Assembly (NCBI RefSeq): GCF_023073915.1
Contig: NZ_JADPKK010000020.1
Span: forward strand, 1-64,000
Length of the DNA: 64,000 nucleotides
From: Bradyrhizobium sp. 149
GTDB taxonomy: Bacteria; Pseudomonadota; Alphaproteobacteria; Rhizobiales; Xanthobacteraceae
Direction of reading: 5' to 3'
Under the pieces are notes generated by a model. That model saw only the letters and a program-made list of their open reading frames with translations, did not search any database and had not been told where the DNA came from. The translations under genes were made by a program, and so were the position numbers. Shown here piece after piece: positions 9,104 to 18,643 of the stretch (positions within the stretch are counted from its first letter, which is position 1; the number at the start of each line of letters is the position of its first letter).

Positions 9104-12100
9104 ATGGACGCCATTTCGTCACTCGACGCCTATGAGCTTTCCGACCGCTACGATCGCGAGGAGGGCCGCGTCTTCCTCACGGGCACGCAGGCCATCGTCC
9201 GCATCGCGCTCGACCAGATCAGGCGCGACCGCGCCGCGGGGCTGAACACGGCCGGCTTCATCTCAGGATATCGCGGCTCGCCGCTCGGCGGCATCGATCT
9301 CGAACTGTGGCGCACCCAGGAGCGGCTGAAGCGCGACCGCATCGAATTCCTCCCCGCAGTGAACGAAGATCTTGCCGCGACTGCGGTGCTCGGCTCGCAA
9401 CAGGTCGAGACGCAAGCCGACCGCGAGGTCGATGGCGTGTTCGGGCTCTGGTATGGCAAGGGCCCCGGCGTCGACCGCTCAGGCGATGCGCTGAAACACG
9501 GCAACGCCTACGGCTCCTCACCGCATGGCGGCGTTCTGGTGGTCGCCGGCGACGACCATGGCTGCGTCTCGTCCTCGATGCCGCATCAGTCCGATGTCGC
9601 TTTCATGAGCTGGTTCATGCCGACGCTCCACCCCGCAACCGTCGGCGAGTATCTCGAGTTCGGCGAATATGGCTACGCTCTGAGCCGCTTCTCCGGCATG
9701 TGGGTCGGCTTCAAGGCGATCTCGGAGATCGTGGAATCCGGGGCGTCCGTCGCGCTACGCCCACGGCGCGCCTTCCGCGCGCCTGACTTCACGCCGCCGC
9801 CAGGCGGCCTGCACTATCGCTGGCCGGATCTGCCGGGGCCGCAGATCGAGGAGCGGCTGGAGGCGAAGAAACACGCGGTCTACGCCTTCGCAAAGGCCAA
9901 TCCGATCGATCGTCACATCTACGACATCCCGGGCGCCACCTACGGCATCGTCACGACAGGCAAGGCGCATCTCGATTTGATGGAAGCGCTGCGGCTGATG
10001 GGTCTCGACGAAGCGGCCTGCCGCAGCATCGGCATCGACGTCTACAAGGTCGGCATGGTCTGGCCGCTGGCGCTGCATGACGCGATGGCATTCGTGAAGG
10101 GCAAGCGCGAGATCCTCGTGGTCGAGGAGAAGCGCGGCATCATCGAGAGCCAGTTCAAGGAATATTTCTACGACTACCCCGGCACAAAGCCCGAGCGCAT
10201 GGTTGGAAAGCATGACGAGCGAGGGGCGCGGCTGATCTCCTGGATCGGCGAATTGTCACCGCGCGCGCTGGCGTCCGTGCTGGCGCGACGGCTCGATCCG
10301 ATGTTTCCAGGTCTCAATCTCGCCGCGCGCGCAGCCGCGCTGCTGCCGGAGGCCGAACGGACGATCAACGTCGCGGGCGCGACACGCACGCCCTATTTCT
10401 GCTCGGGATGCCCGCACAACACATCGACGAAAGTGCCGGAGGGATCGAAGGCGCTGGCGGGCATCGGCTGTCATTTCATGGCGAGCTGGATGGACCGCGA
10501 GACTTCGTCACTGATCCAGATGGGCGGCGAAGGCGTGAACTGGGCGGCCTCGTCACGCTTCACTGGCAACAAGCACATTTTCCAGAATCTCGGCGAAGGC
10601 ACCTATTATCATTCGGGCTCGATGGCGATCCGGCAGGCGATCGCGGCCAAAACCAACATAACCTACAAGATCCTGTTCAACGATGCCGTTGCGATGACCG
10701 GCGGCCAACCGGTCGACGGCCCGATCAGCGTCCACGCCATCGCGCACAGCGTCCGCGCCGAGGGCGTTGCGCGCATCGCGCTGGTGTCGGACGATCCAGC
10801 GCAATTTTCGCCAGGCGACCTGCCGGTCGGCGTGTCCATCCATCCGCGCGAAGAGATGGATAGCGTGCAGCGCGAGCTGCGGGAAATCTCCGGCGTCTCG
10901 GTGCTGATCTATCAGCAGACCTGCGCGACAGAAAAACGACGTCGCCGCAAGCGTGGACAGATGGCCGACCCCAAACGCTTTGCCTATATCAACGATCTCG
11001 TCTGCGAGGGCTGCGGCGACTGCTCTGTCGAATCCAACTGTCTCAGCGTCGAGCCCAAGGAGACGTTGTTCGGCAGGAAGCGGCAGATTAATCTCTCGTC
11101 CTGCAACAAGGACTTTTCCTGCCTCAACGGGTTCTGCCCGAGCTTCGTCACCGTTGAGGGCGCTACGCGCCGGAAGAAGGGCGCGAGCCGGATCGACGCG
11201 GTCGGCCACGCGGCCACGCTTCCCCTCCCCGCGCCCGCAACGCTCGACCGTCCATATGATCTGCTCGTCACCGGCGTCGGCGGCACCGGCGTAATCACGG
11301 TCGGCGCGCTGATCGGCATGGCCGCGCATCTGGAGTGCCGCGGCGTCTCGGTGCTGGATTTTACCGGCTTTGCGCAGAAGTTTGGGCCCGTGCTGAGCTA
11401 CCTCCGCCTGGCGTCAGGTCCCGAGGCGCTGCATCAGGTGCGTATCGACCAAGGCGCGGCCGATGCGCTGATCGGCTGCGACCTCGTCGTCAGCTCCTCG
11501 CCGAAGGCGTCGGGCACCTATCGGAAAGGCACGCGCGCCGCCGTCAACACCGCGGAGATGCCGACCGGCGACGTCGTCCGTTTCCGCGACGCCGATCTCG
11601 CCTCACCCGCCCGCCTGCGCGCGATCGGCCAAGTGATCGGCGATAACAATCTCCGCACCATCAACGCCGACGCGCTGGCCGAACGCCTGCTCGGCGACGC
11701 CGTCTATGCCAACATCGTCATGCTGGGCTTTGCCTGGCAGTGCGGGCTGTTACCGGTCTCGCTGTCGGCGCTGTTGCGCGCGATCGAGCTCAACGGTGTC
11801 GCGGTCGATAGCAACAAGCAGGCTTTCGCCTGGGGCCGGATTGCAGCCGCCGATCCGGACTTCTTGCCGAACGCGAACGAAGCGCCCCAGGTCGAGACGA
11901 TCGATCAGCTGATCGACCGCCGCGCCGATTTCCTCAGTGCCTATCAGAACGATGCCTATGCAGCGCGCTATCGAGCACGCGTTGCAAACGTTCGCAATGC
12001 CGAAGCCAATTTGAATAGCGAGGCGTTGACCGAGGCGGTCGCGCGCACCCTGTTCAAGCTGATGGCCTACAAGGACGAGTACGAGGTGGCGCGGCTGCAC

Positions 12101-12568
12101 ATGCAGGGTGGGTTCCTGGACGAATTGAAAGGCGAATTCGAAGGCGACTTCAGCATCCAATATCACCTCGCCCCGTCCTTCCTGCCGTCAAGACGCGACG
12201 CCCGCGGCCGTCCGCGCAAGCGCGCCTTCGGGCAGTGGATCCAGATGCCGCTTACCATGCTGGCGCGGATGAAGGGATTGCGCGGGACGCCGTTCGACCC
12301 GTTCGGCTACACCGCGGAACGGCGCGCCGAGCAGCGGCTGATTACCTGGTACGGTGGCGTCATCGAACGGCTGCTCGGCAGGCTCGACGCGGCGCACCTG
12401 TCCCGTCTCGTCGCCATCGCCAAAGCGCCGATGGATATCCGCGGCTACGGGCCGGTCAAGGACGCCGCGATCGGGAAGGTGAAGGCCGAGGTCGAACGGC
12501 TGTTAGCCGAGCTCGACGCGCCGTCACCTGCAAAGATGCACGCCTACGGTTTGACGGGCCGCCGATGA
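9104..12568 (+). CDS. Indolepyruvate (2-oxoacid):ferredoxin oxidoreductase, fused alpha-beta form
   Basis: The 1154-residue enzyme is a single-chain thiamine-diphosphate and Fe-S protein that oxidatively decarboxylates aryl-pyruvates to acyl-CoA and reduces ferredoxin. In order it has the pyrimidine-binding/transketolase-like N-terminal part (GFISGYRGSPLGG), the TPP domain with CSGCPHNTS and a GIGCHFMASW segment, a cysteine-rich ferredoxin-like region (LVCEGCGDCSVESNC, then SSCNKDFSCLNGFCPSF), and the gamma-type domain (VTGVGGTGVITVGALIG). The ATG at 9104 is chosen for GGGAGG at 9093-9098; the frame is open 51 codons further upstream. The Lrp regulator is divergent and the amidase starts 61 bases downstream, so the two are likely co-transcribed. 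Confidence 0.92.
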   Translation: MDAISSLDAYELSDRYDREEGRVFLTGTQAIVRIALDQIRRDRAAGLNTAGFISGYRGSPLGGIDLELWRTQERLKRDRIEFLPAVNEDLAATAVLGSQQVETQADREVDGVFGLWYGKGPGVDRSGDALKHGNAYGSSPHGGVLVVAGDDHGCVSSSMPHQSDVAFMSWFMPTLHPATVGEYLEFGEYGYALSRFSGMWVGFKAISEIVESGASVALRPRRAFRAPDFTPPPGGLHYRWPDLPGPQIEERLEAKKHAVYAFAKANPIDRHIYDIPGATYGIVTTGKAHLDLMEALRLMGLDEAACRSIGIDVYKVGMVWPLALHDAMAFVKGKREILVVEEKRGIIESQFKEYFYDYPGTKPERMVGKHDERGARLISWIGELSPRALASVLARRLDPMFPGLNLAARAAALLPEAERTINVAGATRTPYFCSGCPHNTSTKVPEGSKALAGIGCHFMASWMDRETSSLIQMGGEGVNWAASSRFTGNKHIFQNLGEGTYYHSGSMAIRQAIAAKTNITYKILFNDAVAMTGGQPVDGPISVHAIAHSVRAEGVARIALVSDDPAQFSPGDLPVGVSIHPREEMDSVQRELREISGVSVLIYQQTCATEKRRRRKRGQMADPKRFAYINDLVCEGCGDCSVESNCLSVEPKETLFGRKRQINLSSCNKDFSCLNGFCPSFVTVEGATRRKKGASRIDAVGHAATLPLPAPATLDRPYDLLVTGVGGTGVITVGALIGMAAHLECRGVSVLDFTGFAQKFGPVLSYLRLASGPEALHQVRIDQGAADALIGCDLVVSSSPKASGTYRKGTRAAVNTAEMPTGDVVRFRDADLASPARLRAIGQVIGDNNLRTINADALAERLLGDAVYANIVMLGFAWQCGLLPVSLSALLRAIELNGVAVDSNKQAFAWGRIAAADPDFLPNANEAPQVETIDQLIDRRADFLSAYQNDAYAARYRARVANVRNAEANLNSEALTEAVARTLFKLMAYKDEYEVARLHMQGGFLDELKGEFEGDFSIQYHLAPSFLPSRRDARGRPRKRAFGQWIQMPLTMLARMKGLRGTPFDPFGYTAERRAEQRLITWYGGVIERLLGRLDAAHLSRLVAIAKAPMDIRGYGPVKDAAIGKVKAEVERLLAELDAPSPAKMHAYGLTGRR

Positions 12569-12629
12569 GGCTTCAGCCTCTGGAGCCGAGGGGCGCCCTG
12601 ATGGCGCTCCCGCAATCGGGTGACGCATC

Positions 12630-14054
12630 ATGGATTTCGATCAGTTAACCCTGACCCAGGCCGCAGCCGACCTCCGCGCCGGAAAGACCACGAGCACCGC
12701 GCTCACGACCGAAGCTCTTGCCCGCGCCAAGGCCAACGCCGATCTGAATGCTTTCGTCACCCTGGACGAGGCCGGCGCCCTGGAGGCTGCGGCCGCATTC
12801 GACGCGAACGACAACAAAGACAGGCTGCTCGGCGGCGTTCCTATCGTGATCAAGGATAATATCGAGGTTGCCGGGCTTCCCTGTAGCGCAGGAACGCCAG
12901 CGCTGAAGCATTACGTTCCGAAGGCCGACGCGTCGGTGGTCGCAAGATTGCGCGCGGCGGGCGCGGTCATTATCGGCAAGACCAGCATGCACGAGCTCGC
13001 CTTCGGCATCTCCGGCTACAACACCGCGTTCAAGACCGGCGCGGAGTTCGGCGTGCGCAACGCCTACGACGGCGCCCTGATCGCCGGCGGCTCCTCCTCC
13101 GGAACGGGCGCCGCGATCGGTGCGCGGATCGTCGCGGGCGGGCTCGGCACCGACACTGGCGGATCGGTCAGGGTCCCGGCAGCGCTGAATGGGTGTGCCT
13201 CATTGCGCCCGACCATCGGACGCTATCCGCAAGCTGGCATCGCGCCGATCTCGCACACCCGCGACACCGCCGGCCCGATGGCCGCGACCATGGCGGATGT
13301 CGAACTGCTTGACCGCGTCATCGCAGGTGGCGACGAGGTTCAGCCAGTTGATCTGAAGCAGATACGAATCGGCATCGTGAGATCGATGCTGATCAATCTC
13401 GATACCGACACCGACGCGGCCTTCCAGGCGGCGATCGCGAAACTGAAGGCGCAGGGCGTCGCGGTGGTGGAGATCGAGATGCCTGGGCTCGCCGAGCTCA
13501 ACGGCCAGGTCGGCTTTCCCGTCGCGCTGTACGAAGCCTATGACGACATGGTGGCCTATCTCGCGCACACCGGCACCGGCATCACCATGGACGCACTGGC
13601 GCGGGAGATCGCAAGCCCCGATGTCAAGGGCACCTATGACGGCCTCGTGATCCCGCGCAAATTGCCCGGTCCCGACAATACCCTGGTCGATGCCGGGCCG
13701 ATCTATGACGCTGCCATCAAGTCAGCGCGTCCCGCCCTGCAGGCACTCTACGGCAGGACCTTTGCGGACAACCGGCTCGACGCCATTGCCTTCCCGACCA
13801 CGCCGCGCGTGGCGATTGCTTCCAATCCCGACGCCAGCAGCCTCGAAAATTTCGGCCTGTTCATCCAGAACACCGATCCCGGCAGCAATGCCGGAATTCC
13901 CGGAATCCAGATCCCGATTGCGCTCGGCGCGGTCAGCAAACTGCCGATCGGACTGGAGCTGGATGGTCCCGCCGGCAGCGATCGCCGCCTGCTTGGCGTC
14001 GGGATGGCGGTTGAAAAAGTGTTCGGGCGGTTGCCGGCGCCGCCCCGTTCATGA
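12630..14054 (+). CDS. Amidase, indoleacetamide/mandelamide-hydrolase-like
   Basis: The 474-residue protein carries the amidase-signature triad: Lys75 in VIKDNIE, the cis-Ser 155 in the GGSSSGTGAAIGARI loop, and nucleophile Ser179 in TDTGGSVRVPAA; the 24-residue Ser-Ser spacing matches the family. The PAALNGCASLRPTIGRYP and PISHTRDTAGPMA blocks resemble the indoleacetamide and mandelamide hydrolase branch, which releases ammonia from aryl-acetamides. It follows the indolepyruvate oxidoreductase gene on the same strand, and its last six bases overlap the convergent LysR gene. A role in indole-acetic acid formation is possible, but the branch also contains amidases of other specificity. Confidence 0.85.
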   Translation: MDFDQLTLTQAAADLRAGKTTSTALTTEALARAKANADLNAFVTLDEAGALEAAAAFDANDNKDRLLGGVPIVIKDNIEVAGLPCSAGTPALKHYVPKADASVVARLRAAGAVIIGKTSMHELAFGISGYNTAFKTGAEFGVRNAYDGALIAGGSSSGTGAAIGARIVAGGLGTDTGGSVRVPAALNGCASLRPTIGRYPQAGIAPISHTRDTAGPMAATMADVELLDRVIAGGDEVQPVDLKQIRIGIVRSMLINLDTDTDAAFQAAIAKLKAQGVAVVEIEMPGLAELNGQVGFPVALYEAYDDMVAYLAHTGTGITMDALAREIASPDVKGTYDGLVIPRKLPGPDNTLVDAGPIYDAAIKSARPALQALYGRTFADNRLDAIAFPTTPRVAIASNPDASSLENFGLFIQNTDPGSNAGIPGIQIPIALGAVSKLPIGLELDGPAGSDRRLLGVGMAVEKVFGRLPAPPRS

Positions 14055-14960
14055 ATAGGGATTGATCAGCTTCTGCTGCTCGGCGCTGTGATGCACGAGC
14101 ATGTCGATAAAGGTCCTGACCTTCGCCGACAGATGATGCCGGTGCGGATACACCGCGTTCATCGACATCTCGACGGGACGATATTCCGGCAAGAGGCGAA
14201 CGAGGTGCCCGGCCTCGAGATCGTCCCGAATAAGAAACCCGGCCATCAGGCAAACGGCAGCGCCTTCCAGCGCCACTTTTCGCAAGGCCTCACCGCTGTT
14301 GGTGATGAAGCTGCCCGAGATCCGCACCGATGCCGGCGCGCCCTTGCGGTCGAAGAAGCGCCAATCGTCGCCGAACGGATAATTCAAGTGACGGGCGCAA
14401 TTGTGCGCGGTGAGCTGATCAAGCTTCTGCACGCGACCATGCCTTTCGAGATAGTCGTGCGAGCAGCATAGCACGTGGCGCCAGGTGGCGAGGCTGCGGA
14501 CGATCAGGCTCGAATCCGGCGGCGCGGTCATGCGCAGGGCAACGTCATAGCCTTCTTCGATGAGGTCGACCTCCGCTTCGCCCATGCGCAGATCGATCTT
14601 GAGCTCTGGATAGGTCGACAGGAGTTTCGCCACCACGGGCGCGACGAACGGCACCATATGCGTGGCGACGTGGATCCGTAGCGTGCCGCGGGGTACCGAC
14701 TGCAATTCACTCGCGATATCGTCGGCCTGTTCGATATCGGCGAGGATCTGGATGCAGCGGTCGTAATAGGCCTTGCCGATCTCGGTGAGGTTGACCTTGC
14801 GCGTGGTGCGTTGAAGCAGCCTCACCCCGAGCCGGTCTTCCAGCGCCTGAACGTGATTGCTCACCATGGTGGTCGACATGTTGAGCTTGCGGGCTGCTGC
14901 AGAAAAGCCGCCGGTCTCGGCCACCCGGCTGAAGACTTCGAGGCTGGTCAATCGGTCCAT
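14049..14960 (-). CDS. LysR family transcriptional regulator (likely emr operon regulator)
   Basis: The 303-residue protein begins with the LysR winged helix-turn-helix (FSAAARKLNMSTTMVSNHVQ, residues 19-38; ALEDRLGVRLLQRTTRKVNLT follows) and continues with the two-lobed inducer-binding domain. It is divergent from the HlyD/MFS efflux operon across a 266-base region containing five GATWATC heptamers, the expected arrangement for a LysR activator or repressor of an efflux pump. The start ATG is the first in frame and gives a full-length family N-terminus. The ligand is unknown and is presumably a pump substrate. Confidence 0.92.
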   Translation of the reverse strand: MDRLTSLEVFSRVAETGGFSAAARKLNMSTTMVSNHVQALEDRLGVRLLQRTTRKVNLTEIGKAYYDRCIQILADIEQADDIASELQSVPRGTLRIHVATHMVPFVAPVVAKLLSTYPELKIDLRMGEAEVDLIEEGYDVALRMTAPPDSSLIVRSLATWRHVLCCSHDYLERHGRVQKLDQLTAHNCARHLNYPFGDDWRFFDRKGAPASVRISGSFITNSGEALRKVALEGAAVCLMAGFLIRDDLEAGHLVRLLPEYRPVEMSMNAVYPHRHHLSAKVRTFIDMLVHHSAEQQKLINPYS

Positions 14961-14967
14961 GCCGACT

Positions 14968-15177
14968 GATTATCCGTCCCTGATCGATAATCGCAAGGAA
15001 TTCCCTCGGATTATCCATCAGATCATCTCACGCATGCATTAGGCGCAATCTCTCGACAGACGTGGCAATCGCTCTGGGGCAGGTGCACCTCTGGTTCGAT
15101 AGACCACCCGGGCTTGGCCGAGATTCCCGGACTATCCGCTCTCAACGGATAATCCTTCCGGCATTTCGCCGATTATC
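14968..15177. promoter_or_regulatory. Array of five GATWATC heptamers upstream of the efflux operon
   Basis: The 7-base palindrome GAT(A/T)ATC occurs at 14968-14974, 14986-14992, 15009-15015, 15148-15154 and 15171-15177, with a near copy GATCATC at 15021-15027. A sixth exact copy is at 16466-16472 in the gap before the MFS gene. The expected rate is about one per 8 kb in random DNA and lower in GC-rich DNA. The two clusters (14968-15015 and 15148-15177) flank the middle of the divergent promoter region. They are likely sites for the adjacent LysR protein, but another factor is possible. Confidence 0.55.
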
Positions 15178-15226
15178 GATCGAATGAGGAAGGCCGATAG
15201 TCTCGGCCAGCCGATAGGAGACTGCC

Positions 15227-16408
15227 ATGTCCCAACTGCCCCGCACCGAAAATTTCCGCGAAGCAACTGAAATATCTCACGATTTTCCTACGGCGCCGGC
15301 GCGTGGCCCGGCCCGGAATATGGTCCGGCGCGCGGCGTTGGTGCTCGCGCTCCTCGCGGGCACGGCGACGATTGTCTATTGGGGACACGACTACTGGGTC
15401 AACGGCCGCTACCTCGAGACAACCGACGACGCCTATGTGAAGGCCGACTCCACGATCATCGCGCCAAAGGTCTCGGGCTACATCGCCAAAGTGCTGGTCA
15501 GCGACAACGAAAAGGTCAAAGCCGGGCAGCTGCTGGCGAAGATCGACGACCGCGATTTCAAGGCGGCGCTCGATCAGGCCCGTGCCGATGTCGCTGGGGC
15601 GGAAGCGTCGGTGCGCAACCTCGACGCTCAGCTCGAACTCCAGCAGCCGATCATCGAGCAGAGCAAGGCCGATGTCAGCGCTGCGGACGCGAATCTGAAA
15701 TTCGCGCAGGAGGAGCGCGCCCGCTACGACGATTTGATGAAGTCGGGCTCCGGCACGATTCAACGCGCGCAACAGACTGACGCTGCATTGCGCGCCAGCA
15801 ACGCGCAGCTGCAACATGCCAGGTCGGGCCTCGTGGCCGCGCAACGCAAGATCGACGTTCTCACCACCCAGCGGGCGCAGGCCACAGCCCAGCTCGAACA
15901 CGCGCGCGCGGTCGCGGAGCAGGCGACGCTGAATCTCTCCTACACCGAGATTACCGCGCCGGTCGACGGCACGGTCGGCGCCCGCTCACTGCGCGTGGGA
16001 CAGTTCGTCCAGGCCGGCACGCAATTGATGGCGGTGGTGCCGCTCGATGCGGTCTATGTGGTGGCGAATTTCAAGGAGACGCAGCTGACCCATGTCCGCG
16101 CCGGTCAACCGGTCGAGCTGCACATCGACAGTTTCCGCAACCAGACCCTGCGCGGCCATGTCGACAGCCTGTCGCCGGCGAGCGGTCTTGAATTCGCACT
16201 GCTGCCGCCCGACAACGCCACCGGCAATTTCACCAAGATCGTGCAGCGCGTGCCGGTGAAGATCGTGCTCGACGACCACAGCCTGACCGGACTGCTGCGC
16301 CCCGGCATGTCCGCGGCGCCGACCGTCGACACCAAACAGGCCGTCATGGCCGAGCGCGAGGCTGCCAAGCGCCTCGCCGACAATGCGACGCGGCGCAACG
16401 GCGGCTAA
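15227..16408 (+). CDS. HlyD/EmrA-type periplasmic adaptor of an efflux pump
   Basis: The 393-residue membrane-fusion protein has a cytoplasmic N-terminus of about 25 residues, one membrane helix (AALVLALLAGTATIVYWGHD), then a biotinyl-lipoyl-like half (DDAYVKADSTIIAPKVSGYI), a long alpha-helical hairpin rich in Ala and Gln (about residues 105-235), the second lipoyl half (YTEITAPVDGTVGARS) and a beta-barrel domain. AGGAG stands nine bases before the ATG. It links the inner-membrane MFS pump encoded next to an outer-membrane channel not present in this window. The operon is preceded by the LysR gene and the GATWATC array. Confidence 0.92.
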   Translation: MSQLPRTENFREATEISHDFPTAPARGPARNMVRRAALVLALLAGTATIVYWGHDYWVNGRYLETTDDAYVKADSTIIAPKVSGYIAKVLVSDNEKVKAGQLLAKIDDRDFKAALDQARADVAGAEASVRNLDAQLELQQPIIEQSKADVSAADANLKFAQEERARYDDLMKSGSGTIQRAQQTDAALRASNAQLQHARSGLVAAQRKIDVLTTQRAQATAQLEHARAVAEQATLNLSYTEITAPVDGTVGARSLRVGQFVQAGTQLMAVVPLDAVYVVANFKETQLTHVRAGQPVELHIDSFRNQTLRGHVDSLSPASGLEFALLPPDNATGNFTKIVQRVPVKIVLDDHSLTGLLRPGMSAAPTVDTKQAVMAEREAAKRLADNATRRNGG

Positions 16409-16523
16409 AGGCCAGCTTCGGCAGCATTATTAAGTCCTGCCGGACGATCCTTCCCGCGCTTCCTCGATTATCGAAACCATCCGCCTGATGCATGCTGTCT
16501 CCATATCCGAGACGAGGCCTTTC

Positions 16524-18140
16524 ATGAGCACGCTCCAACCGGCCCTGAACGCCGCTTCCGTAACCAGCGTTCCTGCTCCCGCCGCATCCGACACGCCGGC
16601 GGTTTCCACCAAGACCTGGATTGCCGTGATCGGCGCAACGCTCGGCGCCTTCATGGCGGTGCTGAACATCCAGATCGTCAATGCCTCGCTCGCCGACATC
16701 CAGGGCGCGATCGGCGCCGGCATCGACGACGGCGGCTGGATCTCAACGTCCTATCTGATCGCGGAAATCGTGGTGATCCCGCTCTCGGGCTGGCTGGCGC
16801 AGGTGTTCTCGATCCGCATCTATCTCCTCACCAACGCGGTCCTGTTCCTGGTCCTGTCGGCCGCCTGTGCGTTGGCGCAGGACCTGCCACGGATGATCGT
16901 GCTGCGGGCGGTGCAGGGTTTTACCGGCGGCGTGCTTATTCCGATGGCGTTCACGCTCATCATCACATTGCTGCCGCGGGGAAAGCAGCCAGTCGGCCTT
17001 GCGCTGTTCGCGCTGTCTGCGACGTTCGCACCCGCGATCGGCCCAACCATCGGCGGCTATCTCACCGAGAACTTTGGCTGGCAGTACATCTTCTACGTCA
17101 ACGTTGTCCCGGGCGGGATCATGGTAGGCATGCTCTGGTACGCGCTCGATGCAAAGCCGATGAAGCTTGCGTTGCTGCGCGACGGCGACTGGGCTGGCAT
17201 CATGACCATGGCGATCGGACTGTCGGCGCTGCAGACCGTGCTGGAGGAAGGCAACAAGGACGACTGGTTCGGGTCGCCATTCATTGTCAAGCTGTCCGTC
17301 ATCGCGGCCGTTGCGCTGGCCACCTTCCTGATCATCGAGCTCACGGTGAAGAAGCCGCTCCTGAACCTGCGTCTGCTGGTTCGCCGCAATTTCGGCTTCG
17401 GCATGCTCGCGAACTTCCTGCTGGGAATCGCGCTCTACGGCTCGGTGTTCATCCTGCCGCAATATCTGGCCCGGATCCAGGGCTACAATGCCGAACAGAT
17501 CGGCATGGTGCTGGCCTGGACCGGCCTGCCGCAGCTGCTGCTGATCCCGCTGGTGCCACGCCTGATGCAGAAGTTCGATGCGCGGCTCGTCATCGGCGTC
17601 GGCTTCGTCCTGTTCGCGGCCTCCAACTTCATGAACATTTACATGACCGGCAACTATGCCGCCGATCAATTGCTCTGGCCCAATGTGGTTCGTGCGATCG
17701 GCCAGGCACTGGTGATGGCGCCGCTGTCGGCGGTGGCGACGTCGGGCATCGAACCGGAGAACGCAGGCTCGGCCTCCGGCCTGTTCAACATGATGCGCAA
17801 TCTCGGCGGCGCCGTCGGCATCGCGCTGTTGCAGACCCTGCTGACCAAGCGCGAGCAGTACCACTCCAACGTGCTGATGCAGTCAGTCTCGCTGTTCGAG
17901 CAGGCGACGCGGACGCGGCTGGAACAGCTCACCCAATACTTCGTCAATCACGGCATCCTCGACCGTGCGGACGCATCGCATCGCGCCTACGTTGCGATCG
18001 GCCATATCGTGCAGAAGCAGGCCTATATCCTCGCCTTCAGCGACACTTTCTATCTGCTCGGCGTGGCACTGATCGTCGCGCTGATCGCTACCCTCTTCCT
18101 GAAGAAGGCCGGCCATGCCTCGGCCGGCGGCGCCCACTAA
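16524..18140 (+). CDS. DHA2-family MFS efflux transporter (EmrB type)
   Basis: The 538-residue protein has the 14-helix layout of the drug:H+ antiporter-2 family. Helix 1 contains GAFMAVLNIQIVNASLADIQ with the usual N/D-containing motif, and the motif-C-like ATFAPAIGPTIGGYLTENFGW follows in helix 5. The ATG at 16524 is preferred over one at 16488 because GACGAGG lies just before it. It pairs with the EmrA-like adaptor 115 bases upstream; that gap contains one GATTATC site, so internal regulation is possible. The last helix ends in a short His-containing tail. Substrates are probably hydrophobic toxic compounds or phenolics. Confidence 0.92.
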   Translation: MSTLQPALNAASVTSVPAPAASDTPAVSTKTWIAVIGATLGAFMAVLNIQIVNASLADIQGAIGAGIDDGGWISTSYLIAEIVVIPLSGWLAQVFSIRIYLLTNAVLFLVLSAACALAQDLPRMIVLRAVQGFTGGVLIPMAFTLIITLLPRGKQPVGLALFALSATFAPAIGPTIGGYLTENFGWQYIFYVNVVPGGIMVGMLWYALDAKPMKLALLRDGDWAGIMTMAIGLSALQTVLEEGNKDDWFGSPFIVKLSVIAAVALATFLIIELTVKKPLLNLRLLVRRNFGFGMLANFLLGIALYGSVFILPQYLARIQGYNAEQIGMVLAWTGLPQLLLIPLVPRLMQKFDARLVIGVGFVLFAASNFMNIYMTGNYAADQLLWPNVVRAIGQALVMAPLSAVATSGIEPENAGSASGLFNMMRNLGGAVGIALLQTLLTKREQYHSNVLMQSVSLFEQATRTRLEQLTQYFVNHGILDRADASHRAYVAIGHIVQKQAYILAFSDTFYLLGVALIVALIATLFLKKAGHASAGGAH

Positions 18141-18169
18141 CTCCAACCCAGCAAGAAAGGAGAACGACC

Positions 18170-18631
18170 ATGAAACCCCGCATGAATTTCTACCAGGCCG
18201 CACCCGACACGATGAAGGCGCTGATGTCGCTGGAAGAGCAGATCCAGTCGACGGGACTGGAGAAATCGCTGATCGAGCTCGTCAAGATCCGCGCGTCGCA
18301 GATCAACGGCTGTGCCTTCTGCATCAACATGCACACCGAGGACGCCCGCAAGCGCGGCGAGACCGAGCAGCGCATCTATCTGCTCAACGCCTGGCGCGAA
18401 TCCCCGCTCTACACCGACCGCGAGCGCGCCGCGCTGGCCTGGACCGAATCAGTGACGCTGATCGCCGAGACGTACGCGCCTGATGACGTCTACGAGCAGG
18501 TCCGCGCGCAATTCTCCGATACGGAGACGGTGAACCTGACCATGCTGATCGGCGCCATCAATGCCTGGAACAGGATCGCGATCGCGTTCCGTGCGGTTCA
18601 CCCGGTGAAGGTGAAGGCGTCGGTGGCGTGA
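18170..18631 (+). CDS. Carboxymuconolactone decarboxylase / AhpD-like protein
   Basis: The 153-residue protein contains the alkylhydroperoxidase signature, a CxxC-x3-H site (CAFCINMHTEDARKRGE, residues 48-64) with the two redox cysteines and the proton-relay His. AhpD-like proteins reduce peroxides or peroxiredoxins and form helical trimers or hexamers in the cytoplasm. AAAGGAG stands upstream of the ATG, 29 bases after the MFS stop codon, so it should be the third gene of the efflux operon. That pairing suggests the exported compound causes oxidative stress or is a quinone. A true carboxymuconolactone decarboxylase is unlikely because the thiol motif is intact. Confidence 0.87.
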   Translation: MKPRMNFYQAAPDTMKALMSLEEQIQSTGLEKSLIELVKIRASQINGCAFCINMHTEDARKRGETEQRIYLLNAWRESPLYTDRERAALAWTESVTLIAETYAPDDVYEQVRAQFSDTETVNLTMLIGAINAWNRIAIAFRAVHPVKVKASVA

Positions 18632-18643
18632 GGCATTCTCAAC

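Noticed and set aside
12566..12629. Small hairpins between the oxidoreductase and amidase genes
   Set aside because: Stems are only five to seven bases long with GC bias and no T-run; they can arise by chance.
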